From Gammaproteobacteria bacterium (GTDB lineage: Bacteria > Pseudomonadota > Gammaproteobacteria > Steroidobacterales > GCA-2729495): a DNA stretch of 6,225 bases. The translations under genes and the position numbers were made by a program. The stretch covers positions 1-6,225 of the forward strand of contig JAHDYN010000120.1 of assembly GCA_023383735.1 (NCBI GenBank), in the 5' to 3' direction. The notes beneath the pieces are model-generated. The model was not told where the DNA came from. It saw nothing but the letters and a program-made list of their open reading frames with translations, and did no database searches. The first letter of the stretch is position 1; the number at the start of each line of letters is the position of its first letter. Below, piece by piece: positions 1-5,109 of the stretch.

Positions 1-329
1 CTCACCGCATCGGCATCGGCGTTGTACTCGAGGCTCACGCCATCCGGCCAGACCAGCCTGTAAAAGGGATCGACCGGCAGCATCTCCACATAGTCGCCGA
101 TGGCCCGCCCGCTCAGCGCAAACAGCTCCTCGATGGCATTGGGGGCGGTCACCACCGTGGGGCCGGCATCGAAACGAAAGCCATCCTGCTCGTAGACATA
201 GGCGCGGCCACCGGGACGGTCGCGCTGCTCGAGCAGGATCGTGCGCACACCGGCCGACTGCAGCCGGATGGCGAGCGCCAGCCCGCCAAAACCGGCACCG
301 ATGACCACCACCTGCGAAGCCTGCGTCAT
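1..329 (-). CDS. crtI: Phytoene desaturase CrtI, N-terminal part (3' end beyond the window)
   Basis: This is the first 109 codons of a CrtI-type FAD-dependent phytoene desaturase, which in this family dehydrogenates phytoene stepwise to lycopene at the membrane. The translation begins MTQASQVVVIGAGFGGLALA, a Rossmann dinucleotide-binding motif (GAGFGG, about residues 11-16). It continues with an acidic strand end and the LLEQRDRPGGRAYVYE segment, then FRFDAGPTVVTAP, both typical of CrtI. The ATG at 329-327 overlaps the crtY stop as ATGA, and only a weak Shine-Dalgarno is visible before it, so translation is probably coupled to crtY. The remaining roughly 380 residues, including the C-terminal FAD-binding segment, lie left of base 1. 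A related CrtI-like desaturase such as CrtN or CrtD is possible, but the partner crtY favours CrtI. Confidence 0.93.
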   Translation of the reverse strand, partial: MTQASQVVVIGAGFGGLALAIRLQSAGVRTILLEQRDRPGGRAYVYEQDGFRFDAGPTVVTAPNAIEELFALSGRAIGDYVEMLPVDPFYRLVWPDGVSLEYNADADAV

Positions 330-1501
330 GCAGGGCCGGTCCGGCTGGCCGAGGGCGGCAGACTACGCAAGGCGCGCAGCACCGGCACCGGCGGCCGGCC
401 GCTGAGTATCTGTCGCGCGTCGTCGAGACCGAGCCGGCCGGCATAGAAGCGCTCGATCACCGCCTGCGGCTGGCGATCGAAATGCTGCAGCACCCGGTAG
501 CGCTCTGCAGGCGCAGCAGCCAGAAACAGCATGCGGTTCAGCATCCGGAACAGGCGCTGCACCTGCCAGTGGCGCTGCGCGCGGTCGCGGATCCAGGGAC
601 CGATGACCTCGCTGCGCAGATCCCCGGCAGCGGCCAGCCCATCGGCGAGTGCCGCAGCTTCCGGCAGCGAATAACCGGTGGTGTGATGGAACAGGCCCGC
701 GCGCAGCCCGGCACGCGGCAGACCCGCATCGGCGCGCGGCCAGAACGCCTCGAACTCCGCATCCAGCACGATCGGCAACACGCCACGCTCTTCCCGCAAC
801 ATTTCACGTTGAGTCCAACCCCGTGCAAGCACATAGCTGTCGATATTAGACCGGAGCGATGCCAGGTCGAGATCAGCGGTGTCACTGTAGTAGGTGTCTT
901 CAACCAGCAGCCGGTCAGGGGCAAAGGGGAGCAGGTACACGAAACGATAGCCATCCCGCTGCGCCACGGTTGCATCCATGAGCAGCGGACCGGTCAGCCC
1001 GTGCGGCGCCGCGAGCCGGAGTTCCTGGCCGAGAAACTTCTGATAGCGAAGCACCAGCCCCCTGCTCCCGCCTGCGCCGCGTCCGTCGATCACCAGTCGC
1101 GCGGTCAGTGTCTGCCCGTCGGCCAGCTGCACGGCCTGCGCCCCGATCTGCACAGCCTGGGTATTGCACCGGATCTCGACACCCGGCAGGGCCATCACCC
1201 GCTCCTTCAGCCGCTCCGAGGCCAGCGAATGGTACGAGCCATCGATGCGGCGCTGGCGCTGCGGAAAGCTGAGGTCATGATGCGGCCATGAGCAACTGGC
1301 CAGCGCCAGCAGCCACTCGCGCTGCGCCGGCTGCAGATCGCTGCCATGGAATGACCAGGTGTGATTGCCACAGGGCGCTGCGCCCGCTTCGAGCAGGGTG
1401 ATCCGGAGACCGGCGTGATGCGCCCGCAGGCGCAGGGCGATCAGGCAGTTGGCGAGTCCGCCACCGACCAGCAGCACATCGCTGTCTGGCCTGCCGCTCA
1501 T
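326..1501 (-). CDS. crtY: Lycopene beta-cyclase, CrtY type
   Basis: This complete 391-residue flavoprotein is predicted to close beta-ionone rings on lycopene, giving gamma- and then beta-carotene. Family signatures run in order: the LLVGGGLAN nucleotide-binding motif (residues 10-18), GNHTWSFH (45-52), KFLGQELRL (155-163), DGYRFVYLLPF (183-193), LLVEDTYYSD (198-207; the Glu-Asp-Thr corresponds to the region equated with the plant FLEET motif), HHTTGYSLPEA (272-282), LNRMLF (321-326), and a C-terminal IERFYA plus GRPPVP. The length is normal for CrtY and nothing is broken. Its ATG (1501-1499) shares ATGA with the stop of the upstream thioredoxin-like gene, and its TGA overlaps the crtI ATG. 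Its own Shine-Dalgarno is weak, which fits translational coupling. A long plus-strand reading frame over this gene is a codon-bias shadow. Confidence 0.95.
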   Translation of the reverse strand: MSGRPDSDVLLVGGGLANCLIALRLRAHHAGLRITLLEAGAAPCGNHTWSFHGSDLQPAQREWLLALASCSWPHHDLSFPQRQRRIDGSYHSLASERLKERVMALPGVEIRCNTQAVQIGAQAVQLADGQTLTARLVIDGRGAGGSRGLVLRYQKFLGQELRLAAPHGLTGPLLMDATVAQRDGYRFVYLLPFAPDRLLVEDTYYSDTADLDLASLRSNIDSYVLARGWTQREMLREERGVLPIVLDAEFEAFWPRADAGLPRAGLRAGLFHHTTGYSLPEAAALADGLAAAGDLRSEVIGPWIRDRAQRHWQVQRLFRMLNRMLFLAAAPAERYRVLQHFDRQPQAVIERFYAGRLGLDDARQILSGRPPVPVLRALRSLPPSASRTGPA

Positions 1502-2016
1502 TGCGCAAGCAGCCTGTCGATGAGCGGCGTGATGGCGGCGGCACGCTCGGCACTGAAGCGGCCGCGCAACTGGCCGGCAAGACGGCCTTCGCGATCGAAG
1601 ACCAGCAGGTTCGGTGCAGCCGTGTCCAGGCGATGGCTGGTCGCCCAGCGACGCTCGATGTCGATGAGCACCGGCACCGTGGCCGGCACCCGCTTCTGCA
1701 GGGTGGCCGTGACGCGGGCCATATCGACCGGACCCTCGGCCGGCATCTGGGCGATGTTCAGGAAGTGCAGGGCCGGATAGCGGCCTCCCAGTTCTTCGCC
1801 CCAGCGCTGAATGGTCGACAGGCGGCGGACATCGACCACCACCGCAACCACGACCGCACCGCGATGGGCGGCCAGCGAATCGACGGCGCCGAACTGGTCA
1901 CGCAACTGCAGCGTGTCGATGCCATCAGCCAGCGCACTGCCGGCACCGCAGAGCACGAGCAGCAGCATCGGTATCGTGCAGCGACGGCGCACGGATGGAA
2001 CACGCGAAACGGGCAT
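1498..2016 (-). CDS. Predicted secreted thioredoxin-fold protein without active-site cysteines
   Basis: This 172-residue protein has a basic N-terminus (RRR at 10-12), a hydrophobic stretch (about 16-27) and a plausible signal peptidase site after SALA at residue 30, so it is probably exported. The mature part looks like a TlpA/redoxin-type thioredoxin fold. It has a beta strand GAVVVAVVVDV (53-63) and a helix where CxxC normally sits, here RRLSTIQRW. After these come VPVLIDI (114-120), a cis-proline-like AAPNLLVFDREGRL (133-146), and a C-terminal helix. There is no cysteine after residue 23, so it cannot do dithiol chemistry. The stop overlaps the crtY start as ATGA, making it the first gene of a coupled carotenoid operon. 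No clear Shine-Dalgarno precedes the ATG, so the start is uncertain; Met17 is an alternative with a poorer signal peptide. Fold assignment is by pattern only; the function is unknown. Confidence 0.7.
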   Translation of the reverse strand: MPVSRVPSVRRRCTIPMLLLVLCGAGSALADGIDTLQLRDQFGAVDSLAAHRGAVVVAVVVDVRRLSTIQRWGEELGGRYPALHFLNIAQMPAEGPVDMARVTATLQKRVPATVPVLIDIERRWATSHRLDTAAPNLLVFDREGRLAGQLRGRFSAERAAAITPLIDRLLAQ

Positions 2017-2063
2017 GGATGGTACGACGCCCCCGGCGCGCCGGAACAGGGCGCGATCGGTTC

Positions 2064-2069
2064 ATTGTA
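2064..2069 (-). promoter_or_regulatory. Candidate -10 box for the thioredoxin-like/crtY/crtI operon
   Basis: On the minus strand the sequence TACAAT matches the sigma-70 -10 consensus at 5 of 6 bases and lies 47 bases before the ATG at 2016, in an otherwise GC-rich gap between the small secreted gene and this operon. No good -35 hexamer is visible 16-18 bases upstream, so the promoter may be weak or activator-dependent, or the match may be chance. Confidence 0.3.
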
Positions 2070-2131
2070 CCGGTGCTTTGCCGCCGCGGGTGGCAGCGCA
2101 GGCGATCAGGTGCGGGAACGTCCGCTCCGCT

Positions 2132-2416
2132 TCAGAACTGGAAGCGCCAGCCGACGTAGATCTCGTCGGTATCGGGATCGATGTTGAACTGCAGGCCCGG
2201 CTGCGGCTCTTCGGGCAAGAAGGCCTCGCCAACCTGGCGCACCGTGGCGGTACCCTTGTCGAGCATGACACCGAACAGGTGCCGGATCTCGACTTCGCGT
2301 TTGCTGACGGTCAGGACTTCGTCCAGCGGATCGAGACCGGACTGCAGGTTGTCGGCAATCGCGACCACCGGCTGCAAGAGCAGTGCGCACGCCAGCACCA
2401 TGCCTGTAGATCTCAT
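2132..2416 (-). CDS. Small secreted protein of unknown function
   Basis: This 94-residue protein is not one I recognise. Residues 1-21 (MRSTGMVLACALLLQPVVAIA) form a clear Sec signal peptide with an AIA cleavage site, leaving a mature protein of about 73 residues. The mature part is acidic to neutral and contains LDEVLTVSKREVEIRHLFG, a PEEPQPG proline-rich turn, and DTDEIYVGWRFQF. It ends in an aromatic-rich strand with a terminal Phe, as outer-membrane barrel strands do, but it is far too short for a barrel alone. It has no cysteines after cleavage. The ATG at 2416 is chosen because GGGTGG lies 6 bases upstream and the signal peptide starts there. A GTG start at 2461 would add 15 residues before the signal peptide and lies inside a leader hairpin. 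It stands alone between the hsp20 terminator and the carotenoid operon. Confidence 0.72.
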   Translation of the reverse strand: MRSTGMVLACALLLQPVVAIADNLQSGLDPLDEVLTVSKREVEIRHLFGVMLDKGTATVRQVGEAFLPEEPQPGLQFNIDPDTDEIYVGWRFQF

Positions 2417-2422
2417 ATGACA

Positions 2423-2428
2423 CCACCC
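2423..2428 (-). promoter_or_regulatory. Ribosome binding site deciding the start of the small secreted gene
   Basis: GGGTGG on the minus strand sits 6 bases before the ATG at 2416. It supports that start over the in-frame GTG at 2461, which has no comparable site. Confidence 0.6.
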
Positions 2429-2434
2429 GATATG

Positions 2435-2510
2435 CAACCGCAGCCCATTGCGGTTGATCACCCGGGGCCAACCTTAGCCGGGTGAGGGGCAGCGAACGCC
2501 GACTGCGTTC
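2435..2510 (-). promoter_or_regulatory. Structured 5' leader: three consecutive perfect hairpins
   Basis: Upstream of the small secreted gene, three uninterrupted inverted repeats follow each other. The first has arms at 2494-2499 and 2505-2510 (GAACGC/GCGTTC, 5-base loop). The second has arms at 2458-2465 and 2478-2485 (TCACCCGG/CCGGGTGA, 12-base loop). The third has arms at 2435-2442 and 2449-2456 (CAACCGCA/TGCGGTTG, 6-base loop). The last two are separated by one base, and the third ends 6 bases before the ribosome binding site. None is followed by a T run, so they are not ordinary terminators. I could not match the layout to a known riboswitch. The region could be a regulatory leader, an RNA processing or stability element, or operators in DNA. 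Confidence 0.5.
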
Positions 2511-2590
2511 ACCTTTCAGGCGTGCATCGACAGGCAATTCCGGATTCGGTCAAACCGGCGCTGCATAAGTCAAGAAGAGCAGCGCAGCAG

Positions 2591-2616
2591 AAAAAAGGGA
2601 GCTTCCGCTCCCTTTT
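2591..2616 (-). terminator. Rho-independent terminator of hsp20
   Basis: Read on the minus strand, the stem GGGAGC/GCTCCC closes a GGAA (GNRA-type) tetraloop and is followed by six T residues (2596-2591). Four A residues before the stem can extend the pairing. It begins 2 bases after the hsp20 stop codon, so it isolates hsp20 from the downstream secreted-protein gene. On the plus strand it also reads as a hairpin with a four-T tail, but no plus-strand gene runs into it. Confidence 0.9.
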
Positions 2617-2618
2617 CT

Positions 2619-3062
2619 TCAGCGCACCTTGACCTCGATGGGCCGGGGCTTCCTGGCCTCGGTCTTCGGCATGCGCACCGTCAGCACCCCGTCCTTGGCA
2701 TCGGCCTCGATCTTCGCCTCATCGACATCCGCCGGCAGACTGAAGCTGCGGGCAAAGCTGCCGTAAAAGGACTCGATGCGGTGATGCTTTTCCTTGTCTT
2801 CGCGCGTCTCCAGCCGGCGCTCGCCGCGAATGGTGATCACGCCGTCATGCACGGACACATCGATGTCCTTCTTCTCGACTTCGGGCAACTCCGCCCGGAT
2901 CAGGTAGGCCTCGGGCGTCTCCGAGATGTTGGCCACCGGCCGCCATTCAACACTGTTCTCGCCCGCCTCGGCAGCAGGCCGCACCGAGCGGCCCAGTACA
3001 CGGCTGTACTGGTTGAAAAGGTCGTCCAGTTCGCGCAAGGGGCTCCAACTTACCAGCGTCAT
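2619..3062 (-). CDS. Small heat-shock protein of the Hsp20/alpha-crystallin family
   Basis: This complete 147-residue ATP-independent chaperone is predicted to hold unfolding cytoplasmic proteins in oligomers. The N-terminus MTLVSWSPLRELDDLFNQY is typical of the bacterial class A-like group. The alpha-crystallin domain spans about residues 41-133, with WRPVANISETPEAYLIRAELP, the EKKDIDVSVHDGVITIRGER core, the FYGSFARSFSLP loop (99-110), and the closing DGVLTVRMPK (124-133). A C-terminal I-x-V motif (IEV, 142-144) needed for oligomer contacts is present. The ATG at 3062 has a strong AGGAGG 7 bases upstream. A sigma-32-like promoter lies just upstream and a strong terminator just downstream, so it looks like a single-gene heat-inducible unit. 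IbpA/IbpB-type naming is not warranted from sequence alone. Confidence 0.96.
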   Translation of the reverse strand: MTLVSWSPLRELDDLFNQYSRVLGRSVRPAAEAGENSVEWRPVANISETPEAYLIRAELPEVEKKDIDVSVHDGVITIRGERRLETREDKEKHHRIESFYGSFARSFSLPADVDEAKIEADAKDGVLTVRMPKTEARKPRPIEVKVR

Positions 3063-3069
3063 ACTGCAT

Positions 3070-3075
3070 CCTCCT
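3070..3075 (-). promoter_or_regulatory. Strong Shine-Dalgarno of hsp20
   Basis: AGGAGG (within GAGGAGGA) lies 7 bases before the hsp20 ATG, a near-perfect site and one of the strongest in the window. Confidence 0.88.
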
Positions 3076-3118
3076 CATGGGTTGTCGCGCGGCGCAATCC
3101 ACGCCGCACCTGAGGCAG

Positions 3119-3145
3119 ATATAGGGACGCCGGCCGGTTTTTCAA
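3119..3145 (-). promoter_or_regulatory. Sigma-32 (heat-shock) promoter of hsp20
   Basis: On the minus strand, ATTGAAA (TTGAAA at 3145-3140) is followed after 13 bases by CCCTATAT (3126-3119). The sigma-32 consensus is CTTGAAA, 13-15 bases, CCCCATNT. The match is 6 of 7 at -35 and 6 of 7 at -10 with the classical spacing. Transcription would start near 3113, giving a leader of about 50 bases to the hsp20 ATG. It sits right after the stop codon of the PLP enzyme gene. Confidence 0.75.
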
Positions 3146-3159
3146 TGGCCGGTTTCAAT
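3132..3159. repeat. Adjacent direct repeats duplicating the heat-shock -35 element
   Basis: On the plus strand GGCCGGTTTTTCAAT (3132-3146) is immediately followed by GGCCGGTTTCAAT (3147-3159), the same unit with two T residues fewer. Each copy carries TTGAAA on the minus strand (3145-3140 and 3158-3153). Only the copy nearer hsp20 has the right distance to the -10 box. Confidence 0.7.
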
Positions 3160-3167
3160 ACCCGGCG

Positions 3168-4352
3168 TCAGGCCTCCAGGGCCTTGCGCAGCGCGTCGAT
3201 CAGGTCCTCGGCATCTTCCAGCCCGACCGACAGGCGCACCAGGCCATCGGTGATGCCGACCCGGCGGCGCTCGGCCTCCTCCACATCGGCATGGGTCATG
3301 GTCACCGGGTGGGTGATCAGCGACTCGACCGAACCGAGGTTCTCGGCCAGCGTCCACAGCTTGATGCGGTCCATCAGGGCCTTGCCGGCGGCCAGGCCGC
3401 CCTTCACCTCGAACCAGATCATCGCGCCGAAACCGGAAGCCTGGCGTTTGGCCAGTTCGTGCTGCGGAAAGCTCGCGAGCCCCGGATAGCTGACCTGCGC
3501 GACCTTCGGGTGCGACTCGAGAAACTTCGCAACCGCCATCGCATTGGCAGCCTGCCGGTCCATGCGCACCGACAGCGTCTTGCAACCCTGCAGCGTCAGC
3601 CAGGCAACCTGCGGCGACATGATCATGCCGGTGGCATTCATGATGAAACGCACCGCGTTGCCCTGCGCCTCGTTGCTGACGACGATGGCACCGCCGACCG
3701 TGGCGTTGTGCCCGTCGAAATACTTGGTGGTGCTGTGCACGACCATGTCCGCGCCCAGTTCCAGCGGCCGCTGGTAATACGGCGTCAGGAAGGTGTTGTC
3801 CACCGCATGCGGAATGCCGCGCTCGCGTGCCAGTACCGAAACCGCCGCAAGATCGGTGAGCTTGAGCGTGGGATTGGCCGGCGTCTCGGTGAGGATCAGC
3901 TTCGTGTTGCTGCGGATCGCCTTGCGCACGGCAGCCACATCGGAGGTATCGACAAAGGAAAACTCCACACCGAAACGCGAATAGATCTTCGTGCTCAGGC
4001 GATAGGTGCCACCGTAGACCACATCCGAGATGATCGCGTGATCGCCGGCACTCAGAAAGGCGAGGAACAGGCCGTTGATGGCCGCCATGCCGGTACCGAA
4101 GCAGATGCAGTCGCTGCCGCCCTCGAGATCGGTGAGCTTCTGCTCCAGCGCGCGCACCGTGGGATTTGCCGAGCGCGAATAGGAATAGCCCCTGGCCAGA
4201 TAACGATCCACCGACTCCTGCACGTAGGTCGTGGTCTGGTAGATCGGCGTGAGAATCGCGCCGGTCAACGGGTCCGGCACGACGCCAGCATGCACCTGAC
4301 GCGTGGTGAATCCGGGTTTGGCCTGTCCGGCGGGCCGCTTGTCGCTGCTCAT
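3168..4352 (-). CDS. Cys/Met-metabolism PLP enzyme (cystathionine gamma-synthase/gamma-lyase type)
   Basis: This complete 394-residue enzyme is a fold-type I PLP enzyme of the Cys/Met-metabolism family, acting in the cytoplasm in transsulfuration or methionine synthesis. Visible landmarks are TPIYQTTTY (35-43), YSYSRSANPT (56-65, phosphate-binding Arg), FGTGMAAI (85-92), VYGGTYRL (112-119, ring-stacking Tyr113), AVDNTF (183-188, Asp185 to the pyridine nitrogen), and HSTTKYFDGHN (206-216, Schiff-base Lys210). The C-terminal LVRLSVGLED (371-380) supplies the carboxylate-binding Arg373. In TLAENLGSVESL, Glu337 aligns with the Glu that marks gamma-synthases and gamma-lyases, where beta-lyases (MetC) have Tyr. 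So a gamma-type reaction is likely, but MetB, gamma-lyase and O-acyl-homoserine sulfhydrylase cannot be separated here. The ATG at 4352 has GAGGAG 9 bases upstream; an ATG at 4418 would add 22 untypical residues. It is divergent from the cupin gene. Confidence 0.92.
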   Translation of the reverse strand: MSSDKRPAGQAKPGFTTRQVHAGVVPDPLTGAILTPIYQTTTYVQESVDRYLARGYSYSRSANPTVRALEQKLTDLEGGSDCICFGTGMAAINGLFLAFLSAGDHAIISDVVYGGTYRLSTKIYSRFGVEFSFVDTSDVAAVRKAIRSNTKLILTETPANPTLKLTDLAAVSVLARERGIPHAVDNTFLTPYYQRPLELGADMVVHSTTKYFDGHNATVGGAIVVSNEAQGNAVRFIMNATGMIMSPQVAWLTLQGCKTLSVRMDRQAANAMAVAKFLESHPKVAQVSYPGLASFPQHELAKRQASGFGAMIWFEVKGGLAAGKALMDRIKLWTLAENLGSVESLITHPVTMTHADVEEAERRRVGITDGLVRLSVGLEDAEDLIDALRKALEA

Positions 4353-4361
4353 GGTCTGGAA

Positions 4362-4367
4362 CTCCTC
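4362..4367 (-). promoter_or_regulatory. Ribosome binding site deciding the PLP enzyme start
   Basis: GAGGAG on the minus strand lies 9 bases before the ATG at 4352. It favours that start over the upstream in-frame ATG at 4418, which has no such site. Confidence 0.75.
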
Positions 4368-4420
4368 GACACCCTGCCCTGCGGCATGGGGGCGCTTCAC
4401 GTGACTTTCGGGTCGCATAG

Positions 4421-4426
4421 TCTATA
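4421..4426 (-). promoter_or_regulatory. Candidate -10 box for the PLP enzyme gene
   Basis: TATAGA on the minus strand matches the -10 consensus at 4 of 6 bases and would start transcription about 60 bases before the ATG at 4352. The hexamer 17 bases upstream (TGATAG) is a very poor -35, and the tandem repeat at 4446-4461 overlaps that position, so an activator-dependent promoter is possible. This is weak evidence. Confidence 0.25.
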
Positions 4427-4445
4427 CGGGAAGCCGCGCATGGCT

Positions 4446-4461
4446 ATCACCGGATCACCGG
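4446..4461. repeat. Perfect tandem 8-base repeat in the divergent promoter region
   Basis: ATCACCGG occurs twice head-to-tail (4446-4453 and 4454-4461) between the divergent PLP enzyme and cupin genes. It could be a paired regulator site or a chance short duplication. Confidence 0.6.
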
Positions 4462-4502
4462 CAAAGTGCCGAAAGCGGCTTGCCCGGGACCGGTACTTTG
4501 GC
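4460..4502. repeat. Imperfect inverted repeat before the cupin gene
   Basis: The arms GGCAAAGTGCCG (4460-4471) and CGGTACTTTGGC (4491-4502) pair at 10 of 12 positions plus one G-T wobble, across a 19-base spacer. The left arm overlaps a smaller hairpin, GCCG-AAAG-CGGC (4468-4479). Its place 33 bases before the cupin start and next to the tandem repeat suggests an operator, but this is inferred from position alone. Confidence 0.4.
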
Positions 4503-4524
4503 CGATCATGAAAGCTCGCGATGC

Positions 4525-4528
4525 GGAG
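4525..4528 (+). promoter_or_regulatory. Ribosome binding site deciding the cupin start
   Basis: GGAG (in GCGGAGAGAGAC) lies 6 bases before the ATG at 4535. The earlier in-frame ATG at 4508 and GTG at 4466 lack a site at the right distance. Confidence 0.65.
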
Positions 4529-4534
4529 AGAGAC

Positions 4535-4879
4535 ATGAGCGACGACGCCTGGCAGGTTTTCAAGGTCGACGAGCTGGCCGCACGGGTCGCCGGCAAGGAG
4601 CCCCGATTCCTGGAGTTTCTGCGCGTCCCGACGCTGTCCTGTGCGGTCTACCGGCTGCCGGCCGGCGCCCGCGACATGCAGGCCCCGCACCTCGAAGACG
4701 AGGTCTATTTCGTGGTCAGCGGCCGCGCCCGCCTGCGGGTCGGCGCCGAGGAGCACGAGGCCGTGCCGGGCAGCATCCTCTACGTCAAAGCCACCTCGGA
4801 ACACTCGTTCTTCGATATCGAGGAAGACCTGACCCTGATCGTGGTGTTCGGGCAGTCGAAGCCGCTTTGGCAGGGCTAG
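4535..4879 (+). CDS. Single-domain cupin protein
   Basis: This 114-residue small beta-barrel protein is of the cupin superfamily, probably cytoplasmic since no signal peptide is seen. Cupin motif 1 is recognisable in PHLEDEVYFVVSGRARLRVG (51-70), with His52 and Glu56 as likely metal ligands and the usual VxSG turn. Motif 2 is in AVPGSILYVKATSEHSFFDI (76-95), with PG and His90. The first His of the usual HxH pair is Ala50 here, so the metal site would have only three side-chain ligands, or the protein may not bind metal. The length fits a one-domain cupin. The substrate is unknown; members range from dioxygenases and isomerases to sugar-binding or sensor proteins. It is divergent from the PLP enzyme and ends 38 bases before the antitoxin gene, which it may be co-transcribed with. 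Confidence 0.85.
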   Translation: MSDDAWQVFKVDELAARVAGKEPRFLEFLRVPTLSCAVYRLPAGARDMQAPHLEDEVYFVVSGRARLRVGAEEHEAVPGSILYVKATSEHSFFDIEEDLTLIVVFGQSKPLWQG

Positions 4880-4917
4880 CCTCCTTTATTGCTGAAGTCA
4901 CGACCGGAGAACCCACC

Positions 4918-5109
4918 ATGCACAGCGCCAAGCAAGCCGCACGCGAACTGATCGAGCAGCTGCCGGAGTCGGTCACGTGGAATGACTTGATGTACGAACT
5001 GTACGTCAAACAGAAGATCGATGAAGGGCTCAAAGAACTGGACGAGGGTCGCGGCATCCCCCATGACGAGTTCAAGCGCCGCTTGCTCGGTGATCCCTCC
5101 GCGCAATGA
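4918..5109 (+). CDS. Antitoxin of a type II toxin-antitoxin pair
   Basis: This 63-residue protein, MHSAKQAARELIEQLPESVT onward, has a first helix (about 4-15), the LPESVTWNDLMYELYVKQKI segment (15-34), and a charged C-terminal half with GLKELDEGRGIPHDEFKRRL (37-56). This pattern is common in small antitoxin-like proteins encoded just before ParE/RelE toxins. I cannot place it in a named DNA-binding class, and it is not an obvious Phd or classical ParD. The ATG at 4918 has GGAG 8 bases upstream. The stop TGA shares ATGA with the toxin start, the usual translational coupling that keeps antitoxin ahead of toxin. The reading frame stays open upstream through the cupin gene, but that part is a shadow. 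The antitoxin role is inferred mainly from its partner. Confidence 0.82.
   Translation: MHSAKQAARELIEQLPESVTWNDLMYELYVKQKIDEGLKELDEGRGIPHDEFKRRLLGDPSAQ

Noticed and set aside
482..1291. Long plus-strand open frame opposite crtY (269 codons)
   Set aside because: It lies wholly antisense to an intact, highly conserved CrtY; its composition (Gln-, Arg- and His-rich) is what GC-rich codon bias produces, and it has no recognisable domain.
1501..2485. Plus-strand open frames opposite the thioredoxin-like and small secreted genes
   Set aside because: They lack plausible ribosome sites and domains, while the minus strand has signal peptides and ATGA coupling.
2106..2537. Minus-strand 143-codon frame overlapping the small secreted gene and its leader
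   Set aside because: It is in another frame from the gene with the signal peptide and ribosome site, runs through the hairpins, and is Arg-rich like other shadows.
2548..2573. Two TTGAC-type -35 hexamers upstream of the triple hairpin
   Set aside because: TTGACT (2573-2568) and TTGACC (2553-2548) are good -35 matches on the minus strand, but no reasonable -10 lies at 16-18 bases from either, so no promoter is called.
3126..3169. Inverted repeat GACGCCGG/CCGGCGTC after the PLP enzyme stop as its terminator
   Set aside because: The arms are 28 bases apart, there is no T run, and the stretch is better explained as the hsp20 promoter with its direct repeat.
3291..4511. Long plus-strand open frame opposite the PLP enzyme (406 codons)
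   Set aside because: It is antisense to an intact enzyme with all its motifs; the product is low-complexity His/Arg/Gln-rich and matches no family.
4480..4917. N-terminal extension of the antitoxin through the cupin gene
   Set aside because: The frame is open but gives an Arg/Pro-rich shadow of the cupin codons; the ATG at 4918 has a good Shine-Dalgarno and yields a normal antitoxin length.
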